Positions 1 to 6,494 of a stretch of 9,446 nt of DNA are shown here, piece by piece. The notes beneath the pieces were generated by a model. It had not been told where the DNA came from. It did no database searches and saw only the letters and a program-made list of their open reading frames with translations. The position numbers and the translations under genes are program-made. Every line of letters starts with the position of its first letter. The stretch's first letter is position 1. The DNA is from Deltaproteobacteria bacterium (GTDB lineage Bacteria > Desulfobacterota > GWC2-55-46 > S146-70 > JAUXIU01). Where the stretch lies: positions 1 through 9,446 of the forward strand of contig JAUXIU010000028.1 of assembly GCA_030620895.1 (NCBI GenBank). Reading direction: 5' to 3'.

Positions 1-56
1 AACATATAAAATTATCAAAAACAAGGCATATTTTATTAAAAATCTGGTTTTTATCC

Positions 57-85
57 TTGAGTAGATAATTAATTATGGTTATAAT
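57..85 (+). promoter_or_regulatory. Candidate sigma70 promoter for the CLC gene
   Basis: A -35 box TTGAGT (57-62) is separated by exactly 17 nt from a perfect -10 box TATAAT (80-85), within A+T-rich DNA. Transcription would start near 92, giving a leader of about 150 nt before the CLC start codon. That leader carries two strong hairpins (133-163 and 191-232). The match to consensus is seen directly; activity is inferred. Confidence 0.55.
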
Positions 86-96
86 AAAAAAAGTTT

Positions 97-122
97 GCCT
101 GAGACCCCCCCCATTGTCAGGC
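97..122. repeat. Short inverted repeat with a C-run loop
   Basis: GCCTGA (97-102) is perfectly complementary to TCAGGC (117-122). The 14-nt loop contains a run of eight C residues (105-112). It directly precedes the larger palindrome at 133-163 and may belong to the same intergenic element. Confidence 0.4.
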
Positions 123-132
123 CTTGACAGTG

Positions 133-163
133 AAGATACCCCGCCCACAGGGCGGGGTATCTT
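133..163. repeat. Perfect 14-bp palindromic hairpin, REP-like
   Basis: AAGATACCCCGCCC (133-146), loop ACA (147-149) and its exact complement (150-163) form a 14-bp stem with a 3-nt loop. The direct repeat CTTGACAG lies on both sides (123-130, and 161-168 overlapping the stem end). No T-run follows on the plus strand, so it is not a canonical intrinsic terminator. Its look (G+C-rich, short loop, intergenic, with a sister copy at 202-220) is that of a REP-like dispersed palindrome. It would lie in the CLC mRNA leader if the promoter at 57-85 is used. Confidence 0.75.
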
Positions 164-190
164 GACAGCAAGGAAGTTTCCATTACCTTA

Positions 191-232
191 GCATGCCTTG
201 ACCCCGCCTACAAGGCGGGGCTTACGGCGTGC
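191..232. repeat. Second G+C-rich palindrome with an outer stem
   Basis: CCCCGCCT (202-209), loop ACA (210-212) and AGGCGGGG (213-220) form an 8-bp inner stem sharing its core and loop sequence with the hairpin at 133-163. An outer stem GCATGCC (191-197) pairs with GGCGTGC (226-232) with one G-U pair, across a small internal loop. It ends 12 nt before the CLC start codon, so the folded form could affect access of ribosomes to that start. Confidence 0.65.
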
Positions 233-244
233 ATTCTGTTAAAG

Positions 245-1684
245 ATGAATTCAAATAATACGACAAAGAATACAAAAAACAAAAAGGTTACCTGGGCCAA
301 GACACACCTGTTTGAAGAGAGCATCCTGTTTATCAGTGTCATTAAATGGTCTGTACTTGCTTCTGGAATAGGTATATTAGCCGGAGGCGCCACCGCTCTT
401 TTTCTTCAAACACTCGATTTCAGCATCAAGTTCATCTCTCCGTATAACTACTTCTATCTGTTACTTCCTTTGGGTCTCTTACTCTGTATAATCATAAGCA
501 TCTATCTTGCGCCTGAATCAGAGGGGCATGGCACCGAAAAGGTAATAGAGGCAGTTCACGAGCGCTCGGGCCGGATACCTCTCAAGATAGCCCCAATAAA
601 ATTCGTTATAACCATAATAACCCTCGCCACAGGCGGTTCTGTGGGCAAGGAAGGCCCTTGCGCGCAGATAGGTGGCGCTCTTGCCTCATCAACCTCGACA
701 TTGCTGAGGCTAAATGACAGGGAGAGGAGAACACTTGTGATATGCGGAATAAGCGCTGGCTTTGCTGCTGTGTTTGGGACACCCGTAGGGGGATCGATCT
801 TCGCCCTTGAGGTCCTCGTCCTTGGGAAAATGTTGTATGATGTACTCTTCCCGTCATTCATCTCCGGCATAGTCGGCTATCTTGTGGCCCGCAATTTAGG
901 GATTGTATACTTCCACCACACGGTAGACCTTATACCAAAGCTCTCGGCCTCCATGCTGGTTAAAAGCATCTTTGCGGGGATTATCTTTGGGCTTACAGCC
1001 TATCTGCTCATAGAGACAATGGAGTTCATATCAAGGCGGTTAAAGGGGTTGAGGTTTTCAAAACCGGTTGTGGCGCTCATAGCCGGTTTTATCATAGTCC
1101 CTTTGGCTCTTTTATTCTCCCCTGAATCCATAGGTCTCGGCACAGAGACCATGACCGCTGCCATTAAGGGGGAAGAGATATCTCTCCTTACCCCCCTGTG
1201 GAAGATACTCTTTACATCCCTTACCCTTGGAGGGGGTGGCAGCGGCGGCATTGTCACACCACTGTTCTATTTAGGCTCTACGACTGGAAATATCATAAGC
1301 GGTCTGGTGGGCATAAATTCAGGGACTCTCGCAGCCATGGGAATGGTGGCCGTCCTTGCCGGCGCGGCCAACACCCCCATTGCGGCCTCAATCATGGGAA
1401 TAGAGATGTTCGGTCCTGATATAGGGCCGTATGTGGCAATATCCTGTATAACAAGCTTCCTTATCGTTGGCCACAGGAGTGTATATGGAAGCCAGGTAAT
1501 ATCCCTCTCAAAGAGCGCTACAATCAAGGTTCACCCGGAGAAGGGCCGTGGTGTTGCTGAAGAAGAGGTGGAGTTTGTCATAAGGGCAAAGAGCATCGTG
1601 GGTTTAATAAAATTCCTGTGGTTGAAGGGGGTCAGATACAAACGTAAAAGAGCCGGAAAAGGAGAGGAACGGGATGAAGAGTAA
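245..1684 (+). CDS. CLC-family chloride channel or Cl-/H+ antiporter
   Basis: An integral inner-membrane anion transport protein of 479 residues without C-terminal CBS domains, close to the usual length of bacterial CLC proteins. Hydrophobic segments run from about residue 30 to 430. Conserved signatures are GKEGP (134-138, with gating Glu136), AAVFGTPVGGSIFALE (174-189), GGIVTP (334-339) and AGAANTPIAASIMGIE (372-387). A Tyr at 414 fits the chloride-coordinating Tyr445 of E. coli ClcA. Two positions are unusual: the internal proton-transfer glutamate (Glu203 of E. coli ClcA, second E of IIEEM) aligns with Val190 in FALEVL, as in chloride channels, and the GSGIP selectivity motif reads GHGTE (94-98). 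The start is the first ATG after the leader, with only a weak ribosome site. The gene overlaps the start of the phosphatase remnant by 11 nt. The family is certain; channel versus antiporter is not. Confidence 0.93.
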   Translation: MNSNNTTKNTKNKKVTWAKTHLFEESILFISVIKWSVLASGIGILAGGATALFLQTLDFSIKFISPYNYFYLLLPLGLLLCIIISIYLAPESEGHGTEKVIEAVHERSGRIPLKIAPIKFVITIITLATGGSVGKEGPCAQIGGALASSTSTLLRLNDRERRTLVICGISAGFAAVFGTPVGGSIFALEVLVLGKMLYDVLFPSFISGIVGYLVARNLGIVYFHHTVDLIPKLSASMLVKSIFAGIIFGLTAYLLIETMEFISRRLKGLRFSKPVVALIAGFIIVPLALLFSPESIGLGTETMTAAIKGEEISLLTPLWKILFTSLTLGGGGSGGIVTPLFYLGSTTGNIISGLVGINSGTLAAMGMVAVLAGAANTPIAASIMGIEMFGPDIGPYVAISCITSFLIVGHRSVYGSQVISLSKSATIKVHPEKGRGVAEEEVEFVIRAKSIVGLIKFLWLKGVRYKRKRAGKGEERDEE

Positions 1685-1890
1685 TGCCGCAAGTCAGATG
1701 ATAGTCTATACAGTCCTTGACGGAACACTTATAGACTCGGTTAGAGAAGGCCCTGCATATAAAGGGGATGTCCGAGATGACTGCGGAAGAGGTCTCTGCC
1801 ATAACAGGCCTTTCCCCGGAGGTCACGCATCTTGCAAGGGAGAGAGAGTACGGCGAACCATTCTTGCTGGAAGATTATGAAAAGATATAG
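1674..1890 (+). pseudogene. Decayed mannosyl-3-phosphoglycerate phosphatase (HAD) remnant
   Basis: A clear ribosome site (AGGAG, 1660-1664) precedes ATG 1674, and an in-frame ATG at 1698 begins MIVYTVLDGTLIDS. This matches the N-terminus of MPGP-type HAD phosphatases (MIVFTDLDGTLLD in the Thermus enzyme, from memory), except that the catalytic nucleophile Asp of DLDGT is Val (GTC instead of GAC). Around 1732-1743 the similarity shifts to the +1 frame and continues as RLEKALHIKGMSEMTAEEVS, then ITGLSPEVTHLARERE and YGEPFLLED, the MPGP cap-domain signature, stopping at TAG 1888-1890. About 90 residues between the two blocks and the whole C-terminal half, with the HAD Lys and GD..ND motifs, are missing. 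The family normally removes the phosphate from mannosyl-3-phosphoglycerate to give the compatible solute mannosylglycerate; no such activity is possible here. A 40-residue open frame (1768-1890) remains and might still be translated. Confidence 0.72.
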
Positions 1891-2191
1891 AGCACATATT
1901 TTCGTCTGCCAGGGTAAACGCTGTTCAGGAAGGGGTTCTGAGAGGCTGCTGGATGCATTGAAGGAGATGGTATCCTCTGAGGGGCTTAAGGATGAGATCA
2001 GGATATCCAAAAGCGGATGTCTCAAGGTATGCAAAGAGACGGATACTGAAGGGGAACTATGCCCTACAGTTGTTGTGTACCCTGAAGGAGTGTGGTACAG
2101 AAACATCTCTAGAGATAATATAGGCGATCTATTTGAAGAGCATATTAAAAATGGGCGGGTAATGGAAAGATTTTTACACTTTAAACTCTAA
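1877..2191 (+). CDS. Thioredoxin-like [2Fe-2S] ferredoxin
   Basis: A small soluble electron carrier of 104 residues with the thioredoxin-fold [2Fe-2S] pattern: Cys11-x4-Cys16 in VCQGKRCSG, then Cys48-x3-Cys52 in GCLKVCKE, followed by CPTVVVYPEGVWY (62-74), which is typical of this family and of NuoE-like domains. A fifth Cys (62) is present. ATG 1877 is chosen because the first cluster cysteine then lies about ten residues from the N-terminus, as in homologues. A longer reading from TTG 1832 would only add residues overlapping the phosphatase remnant in another frame. The start lies 14 nt inside that remnant, with GGAAG (1869-1873) as a closely spaced ribosome site. The redox partner is unknown. 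It ends 16 nt before the convergent gene at 2208. Confidence 0.88.
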   Translation: MKRYRAHIFVCQGKRCSGRGSERLLDALKEMVSSEGLKDEIRISKSGCLKVCKETDTEGELCPTVVVYPEGVWYRNISRDNIGDLFEEHIKNGRVMERFLHFKL

Positions 2192-2207
2192 TCCAGTCCA
2201 GAATGTA

Positions 2208-2789
2208 TTAACACTTCTTCTCTTTTACAGGCACAATCACTATCTTTGCCTTCCCATCTTTAACAGAAACCTTATAATTGACATTCTTACATTTATATTG
2301 TTCTTTGATCTCTTTTGTATGTTGCAAAAGTACTGCTTTTAGCTTTTCATAAGCGATGCCATCAACACGCTCATTACATCGTTTCCTTGCATCGATATAA
2401 TTCTCGTAAAGACCTTTCATCTTTTCATCGCTATCAATAACCTTGGTGACCTGTGGGGTTCCAGTTGCTTCGGAAACAGTTGGTATTCCTCCGGTGGCAG
2501 CGAGGTTCATCTTGAAGAGGTCTTTCTGGTATGTCCCATCTTCAATAGCTTTTAATATCCTGGTCCAGTAATTTTTATATGAGTTGTACCTGGCTGTTAG
2601 GGTGTCAAACCTGAACTTTACGGCTGTGTTTTGTATTTGCTGATTGCTGCACTGTGCGATTAACTTCTCTACCCCCTGTCTCAGCAGAACCGGTTCTCTC
2701 TTTATTAGGCGCAGGAAATACTGTTCATACTCCGTCTTTAAACGGTTTATCTGACTTTCCAGAAGCTCTATGTTTTCCGAGATACCCAT
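2208..2789 (-). CDS. Hypothetical protein resembling the MXAN_5187 family
   Basis: A 193-residue soluble protein with no signal peptide or membrane segment. Residues 5-45 are charged and helical with a likely coiled coil (ELLESQINRLKTEYEQYF). A second conserved-looking block is IQNTAVKFRFDTLTARYNSY (52-71), followed by YWTRILKAIEDG. A low-complexity Gly/Thr/Pro linker lies at about 98-116. The C-terminal part, GLYENYIDARKRC (126-138) then YKCKNVNYKVSVKDGKAKI (165-183), resembles the MXAN_5187 C-terminal domain described in myxobacteria and related lineages. This is a recollection of pattern, and the function of that family is unknown to me. The gene stands alone on the minus strand, convergent with the ferredoxin and divergent from glmU. 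Confidence 0.75.
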   Translation of the reverse strand: MGISENIELLESQINRLKTEYEQYFLRLIKREPVLLRQGVEKLIAQCSNQQIQNTAVKFRFDTLTARYNSYKNYWTRILKAIEDGTYQKDLFKMNLAATGGIPTVSEATGTPQVTKVIDSDEKMKGLYENYIDARKRCNERVDGIAYEKLKAVLLQHTKEIKEQYKCKNVNYKVSVKDGKAKIVIVPVKEKKC

Positions 2790-2877
2790 GTAAATATAAT
2801 AACAGAAGCTTATTGCATATTAAAGAGTCTAATTGGTTCTTGCTAATAAGTCTATGAGGAAAATGATATAATAACCC

Positions 2878-2906
2878 TTGACGCTCGGCGATTGTTGATA
2901 TATTTT
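2878..2906 (+). promoter_or_regulatory. Candidate promoter for glmU
   Basis: TTGACG (2878-2883), a 17-nt spacer and TATTTT (2901-2906) give a plausible sigma70 promoter. Its start point would fall at or next to ATG 2914, implying a leaderless or nearly leaderless glmU message, which fits the absence of a Shine-Dalgarno sequence there. A second TATAAT lies at 2867-2872 but lacks a well-spaced -35 box. Confidence 0.35.
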
Positions 2907-2913
2907 GATAAGC

Positions 2914-4311
2914 ATGAAAAAGGTAACATCTATAATACTTGCTGCAGGTCTTGGTAAAAGGATGCGTTCTGCATCACCAAAGGTGCTCCATCCGGTCTGC
3001 GGAAAGCCCATGCTCTTCTATTCTATTGAAGCGCTTAAGAATATAAAGATTGATAGGATTGTTGTTATAGGACATAAAGGAGAGTCTGTAAAGGGGTATT
3101 TCGCTGATAAAGGAGTTGCCTTTGTTGAACAGGAACCACAGCTTGGGACAGGACATGCTGTTATTTGTACTGAAAAAAAGTTACGGTCTTTCAGGGGTGA
3201 TCTGTTGATACTATCGGGTGATGTCCCTCTGATAAAACCCGGTACTTTAAAGGGGCTGATAAGGTTTCACCATCAAAAAGATGCAACAGTTTCTTTTATA
3301 ACCACATTTCTCAAAGGCCCTGCAGGATACGGTCGCGTGATAAGGGACGATAACAGCAGTGTTAAAAGGATAGTTGAGGAGAAGGATGCCACCGCAAAGG
3401 AAAAGGCCATACAGGAGGTGAATACAGGTATATATATCATCCGCTCAGATTTCCTTTTCTCCAATCTTAATAAACTTAAAAGAGAGAATGCTCAGGGTGA
3501 ATACTATCTCCCTGACCTGATCCCTCTTGCGATAAGAAGGGGAGGAAAGGTTGCAGTGCTCACACATACAGACTCAACCGAAGTTATGGGGGTAAATAAC
3601 AGGATAGAACTTGCAGAGGCCAACAGGATTATGAGGGAAAGGATAAACAGGGGGCTTATGATGAATGGTGTAACTATTATTGCCCCACATGCAACATATA
3701 TAGACCATGGCATTAAGGTAGGTAAAGACACTACTATATATCCAAACGCTGTTCTAAACGGAGGCACATCAATAGGTTCTGGATGTGTAATCGAGGAGGG
3801 CAGCAAGATAATCGATTCATCGCTTGGCAGGGGTGTGACTATTAGATCTTATTCAATAATAGAGCACTCAAAGATAGGTAATGGGGTGTCCATCGGGCCA
3901 TTTGCACGGTTAAGACCAGACAATGTTATATCGAATGGGGCGAAGATTGGTAACTTTGTGGAGGTCAAGAATTCTAGGGTGGGAAGGGGAACAAAGGTCA
4001 ACCATCTGAGCTATATCGGTGATGCGGAGATAGGCAGTGGGGTTAATGTAGGTGCAGGGACAATAACATGTAACTACGACGGCATACGGAAGTACAAAAC
4101 AACGATTCGTGATGGAGTATTTATAGGGAGCGATACACAACTCATTGCACCTGTTGAAATTGGCAAAGAGGCCTATATAGGGTCTGGTTCCACCATTACA
4201 AGGAATGTTCCGCCACGTTCTCTGGCACTTAGCAGAGTGGAACAGAAGATTGTGAAGGAATGGGTGGAGAAGAGGAAAGGGAAGGCTAAAAAATTGAAGA
4301 TTGACAATTGA
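2914..4311 (+). CDS. glmU: Bifunctional N-acetylglucosamine-1-phosphate uridyltransferase / glucosamine-1-phosphate acetyltransferase
   Basis: Cytoplasmic enzyme for the last two steps to UDP-GlcNAc: acetylation of GlcN-1-P, then uridylyl transfer. The N-terminal pyrophosphorylase domain (about 1-230) shows LAAGLGKRM (9-17), PKVLHP (22-27), QLGTGHAV (77-83), the metal-binding GDVPL (102-106), NTGIY (170-174) and GVNNR (226-230). The C-terminal left-handed beta-helix (about 250-450) has hexapeptide repeats, RP (334-335), the likely catalytic His364 in NHLSYIGD, and CNYDG (386-390). The length of 465 residues is near the normal 456. ATG 2914 is preferred to a TTG at 2905 because MKKVTSIILAAG matches usual N-termini. 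The last residues (LKIDN) and the stop codon are read from a 7-bp repeat array that continues downstream, an acquired C-terminal tail. It is followed on the same strand by glmS. Confidence 0.97.
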   Translation: MKKVTSIILAAGLGKRMRSASPKVLHPVCGKPMLFYSIEALKNIKIDRIVVIGHKGESVKGYFADKGVAFVEQEPQLGTGHAVICTEKKLRSFRGDLLILSGDVPLIKPGTLKGLIRFHHQKDATVSFITTFLKGPAGYGRVIRDDNSSVKRIVEEKDATAKEKAIQEVNTGIYIIRSDFLFSNLNKLKRENAQGEYYLPDLIPLAIRRGGKVAVLTHTDSTEVMGVNNRIELAEANRIMRERINRGLMMNGVTIIAPHATYIDHGIKVGKDTTIYPNAVLNGGTSIGSGCVIEEGSKIIDSSLGRGVTIRSYSIIEHSKIGNGVSIGPFARLRPDNVISNGAKIGNFVEVKNSRVGRGTKVNHLSYIGDAEIGSGVNVGAGTITCNYDGIRKYKTTIRDGVFIGSDTQLIAPVEIGKEAYIGSGSTITRNVPPRSLALSRVEQKIVKEWVEKRKGKAKKLKIDN

Positions 4312-4327
4312 CGATTGAAGATTGAAA
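4293..4327 (+). repeat. Heptanucleotide array ATTGAMR, five units
   Basis: Five consecutive 7-bp units in exact phase: ATTGAAG (4293), ATTGACA (4300), ATTGACG (4307), ATTGAAG (4314), ATTGAAA (4321). The array begins inside glmU and supplies its final codons and stop (TGA, 4309-4311). A 23-nt A+T-rich stretch (4328-4350) with GAATTAG/GAATTAA units links it to the next block. Confidence 0.85.
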
Positions 4328-4350
4328 AGAAAGAATTAGGAATTAAGAAA

Positions 4351-4392
4351 ATTGACGATTGAATATTGACGAATGAAGAATGAAGATTGAAA
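4351..4392 (+). repeat. Heptanucleotide array ATTGACG/AATGAAG, six units
   Basis: Six in-phase 7-bp units: ATTGACG (4351), ATTGAAT (4358), ATTGACG (4365), AATGAAG (4372), AATGAAG (4379), ATTGAAA (4386). It has the same consensus as the array at 4293-4327, but its phase is shifted by the 23-nt spacer. Confidence 0.85.
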
Positions 4393-4401
4393 AGAACGTC
4401 G

Positions 4402-4457
4402 TTCGTGATTCGTGGTTCGTGTATCGTAGTTCGAACCACAATCCACGATACACGATT
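4402..4457. repeat. Heptanucleotide array that inverts midway, upstream of glmS
   Basis: Eight contiguous 7-bp units: TTCGTGA, TTCGTGG, TTCGTGT, ATCGTAG, TTCGAAC (4402-4436), then CACAATC, CACGATA, CACGATT (4437-4457), in which the motif appears as its complement. The inversion creates two overlapping, mutually exclusive stems: GTGGTTCG (4412-4419) with CGAACCAC (4432-4439), and CGTGTATCGT (4418-4427) with ACGATACACG (4445-4454). It ends 15 nt before the glmS start codon. Confidence 0.8.
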
Positions 4458-4471
4458 CACTGGATTTTATT

Positions 4472-6292
4472 ATGTGTGGGATTGTAGGATACATAGGAAA
4501 CAAAGATGCCTGCGAAATCCTTCTTGACGGTCTGAAGAGACTTGAGTACAGGGGATACGATTCCTCAGGTATGGCAGTTATTGACGGAGGTAAGATCGCT
4601 GTCAGGAGGAGTACAGGAAAGTTAGTTGAGCTCAGGACAAGGCTGATTAAAGAGCCGGTCACTGGCAATATAGGAATCGGCCATACACGCTGGGCAACGC
4701 ACGGGAGACCTTCGGAGGAGAACGCCCATCCACATGTTGAGGGAGGTGTGGCAGTAGTACACAACGGCATAATAGAGAACTACCTCTCTCTCAAGGAAAC
4801 ACTCAAAAAGGAAGGAGTCTCCTTTAAATCCGAGACAGACACTGAGGTGATTTGCCATCTAATAGATCGACATATAAGACAGGGCATGGATTTAGAGACT
4901 GCGGTAAAGACATCCCTTAAATATATAATAGGGTCTTATGCTATTGCCGTTGTGAGCGAAAAAGAACCCGAGAAGATTATTGTAGCAAAGATGGAGTGCC
5001 CGCTGGTCGTGGGTCTTGGCGAAGCGGAGAACTTTGTAGCATCCGATGTGCCGGCTATTTTAAACAATACCCGAACGGTAATCTTCCTGGAAGATGGGGA
5101 GATGGCGATACTAAGTAAGGATGCGGTAGAGGTAAAGACACTTGAAGGTACGATAGTAAAGAAGCTCCCAAGAGAGGTGGACTGGAGTCCTGCCATGGCA
5201 GAGAAGGATGGCTATAGGCATTTCATGTTGAAGGAGATATTCGAGCAGCCGAGGGCTGTAACAGATACTTTTCGTGGGAGGGTTTTGGAAGAGGCAGGGG
5301 ATGTTATCATTGAAGACTTTAAGGTCAATGAAGAGGATATAGAGAGGATATATATTGTTGCATGTGGTACATCCTGGCACGCCGGTCTTGTAAGTAAGTT
5401 CCTGTTGGAAGAACTCTGTGGTATACCCACGGAAGTTGATATTGGTTCTGAGTTCCGTTACAGGAGCCCTCTTGTAAACAAACGCTCCCTTGTCATTGCC
5501 ATATCCCAATCAGGGGAGACGGCAGATACCCTGGCTGGTGTAAAGGAGGCAAGGAGGAGGGGTGCATCTGTGGTATCTATTTGCAATGTAGTAGGGAGTA
5601 GTTTAGCGAGAGAATCTGATTGCACTATATATACACATGCGGGTCCAGAGATAGGGGTTGCCTCTACCAAGGCGTTTACCACCCAGCTTACAGCACTATT
5701 TCTTCTTGCAGTACTCATAGGGAAAAGGACAGGAAAGGTTTCTTCGGAGGTGGGTTGCGAGCTTATCCAGGAACTTGTGAAATTGCCAAAGAAGATTGAG
5801 GGCATCTTGGCAAATGAACCGGCAATAGACGCAATTGCCAGAAGATACTTCCATTTTAGAGACTTCCTCTACCTGGGAAGGGGAATAAACTATCCAATAG
5901 CGCTGGAAGGGGCGTTGAAGCTAAAGGAGATATCATACATCCATGCCGAGGGTTACCCTGCAGGCGAGATGAAACACGGACCGATTGCCCTTATTGACGA
6001 GGATATGCCGATAGTTGTTCTGGCGCCAAAAGATATGAATTATCCAAAGATTTTAGCTAATATGGAAGAGGCAAAGGCAAGAGGAGGAAGGATTATTGCG
6101 GTCTTGAATGAGGGGGATGTAGATGCATCTAAAAAGGCAGATGATGTGATTACGATACCATATGCGAGCCACCATTTGATCCCTATCCTTTTGACCATCC
6201 CTCTCCAGTTGTTGGCATACCACATTGCAGTCCTTAAAGGCACCGATGTTGACCAGCCACGGAACCTTGCTAAGAGTGTAACAGTAGAATAA
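4472..6292 (+). CDS. glmS: Glutamine--fructose-6-phosphate aminotransferase (isomerizing)
   Basis: Cytoplasmic enzyme that makes glucosamine-6-phosphate from fructose-6-phosphate and glutamine, the entry to UDP-GlcNAc synthesis. It has 606 residues, the normal length. The N-terminal glutaminase domain begins MCGIVGYIG, with nucleophile Cys2 exposed once Met is removed, and carries YRGYDSSG (26-33), [11 protein letters not shown] (68-78) and NGIIENY (98-104). Two SIS domains follow, with CGTS (298-301), SQSGET (345-350), STKAFT (398-403), [20 protein letters not shown] (469-488) and [13 protein letters not shown] (492-504). The C-terminal loop ends KSVTVE, as usual. There is no clear Shine-Dalgarno sequence, and no glmS ribozyme is recognisable in the 160-nt gap after glmU, which consists of heptamer repeats. 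Shared orientation and pathway suggest co-transcription with glmU. Confidence 0.98.
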   Translation: MCGIVGYIGNKDACEILLDGLKRLEYRGYDSSGMAVIDGGKIAVRRSTGKLVELRTRLIKEPVTGNIGIGHTRWATHGRPSEENAHPHVEGGVAVVHNGIIENYLSLKETLKKEGVSFKSETDTEVICHLIDRHIRQGMDLETAVKTSLKYIIGSYAIAVVSEKEPEKIIVAKMECPLVVGLGEAENFVASDVPAILNNTRTVIFLEDGEMAILSKDAVEVKTLEGTIVKKLPREVDWSPAMAEKDGYRHFMLKEIFEQPRAVTDTFRGRVLEEAGDVIIEDFKVNEEDIERIYIVACGTSWHAGLVSKFLLEELCGIPTEVDIGSEFRYRSPLVNKRSLVIAISQSGETADTLAGVKEARRRGASVVSICNVVGSSLARESDCTIYTHAGPEIGVASTKAFTTQLTALFLLAVLIGKRTGKVSSEVGCELIQELVKLPKKIEGILANEPAIDAIARRYFHFRDFLYLGRGINYPIALEGALKLKEISYIHAEGYPAGEMKHGPIALIDEDMPIVVLAPKDMNYPKILANMEEAKARGGRIIAVLNEGDVDASKKADDVITIPYASHHLIPILLTIPLQLLAYHIAVLKGTDVDQPRNLAKSVTVE

Positions 6293-6312
6293 TTTTCAGG
6301 CTTTAGCCTGGA

Positions 6313-6452
6313 GGGACTGTCTCAAGTAATGTTGGTAGTAGCTAGCAGATAGGAATCGGGACTGTCCTACAGGAGGCTGAGGTTAAGGCTAATGGGACTG
6401 TCCCCATTTACGGTGGGGAAGAAACAAGGATGCGTAGAATGGGGGCTGTCCC
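6313..6452. repeat. Four GGGACTGTCCC-like palindromes
   Basis: GGGACTGTCT (6313-6322), GGGACTGTCCT (6358-6368), GGGACTGTCCCC (6394-6405) and GGGGGCTGTCCC (6441-6452) are variants of an 11-nt palindrome GGGAC-T-GTCCC, spaced about 45, 36 and 47 nt apart. The third copy is extended by flanking complementarity (AATGGG/CCCATT, 6391-6408) and by a competing TCCCCA/TGGGGA stem (6401-6419). Confidence 0.6.
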
Positions 6453-6494
6453 TTAACTCTTGCAACTTGAATCTTTGAAACACGCATCACGCAC
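6453..6494 (+). repeat. Second heptanucleotide tract, six units
   Basis: In-phase 7-bp units TTAACTC, TTGCAAC, TTGAATC, TTTGAAA, CACGCAT, CACGCAC run from 6453 to 6494. They are more degenerate than the glmU-glmS arrays but share the same period and the same change from TTGAA-type to CACG-type units. The tract leads directly into the hairpin at 6491-6538. Confidence 0.5.

Noticed and set aside
170..186. A 17-nt word AAGGAAGTTTCCATTAC also present at 8506-8522 inside the NHL gene.
   Set aside because: One copy is ordinary coding sequence of an NHL repeat on the other strand, and no flanking similarity exists. The match is unexpected but most likely chance.
1832..1876. Longer N-terminus for the ferredoxin from TTG 1832.
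   Set aside because: The added residues come from out-of-frame reading of the phosphatase remnant and do not resemble ferredoxin N-termini; ATG 1877 fits better.
4173..4460. A 95-residue minus-strand open frame across the glmU end and the intergenic repeats.
   Set aside because: It is a translation of the heptamer repeats (FNLHSSFVNIQSSIF-like) and overlaps glmU antisense, with no ribosome site.
4312..4471. Possible glmS ribozyme or other riboswitch upstream of glmS.
   Set aside because: The interval is almost entirely heptamer repeats, and I recognise no ribozyme core. Only the two small alternative stems are supported.
6297..6310. Small hairpin CAGGCT/AGCCTG right after the glmS stop as an intrinsic terminator.
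   Set aside because: The stem is only 5-6 bp and no U-run follows it, so it is not listed as a terminator.
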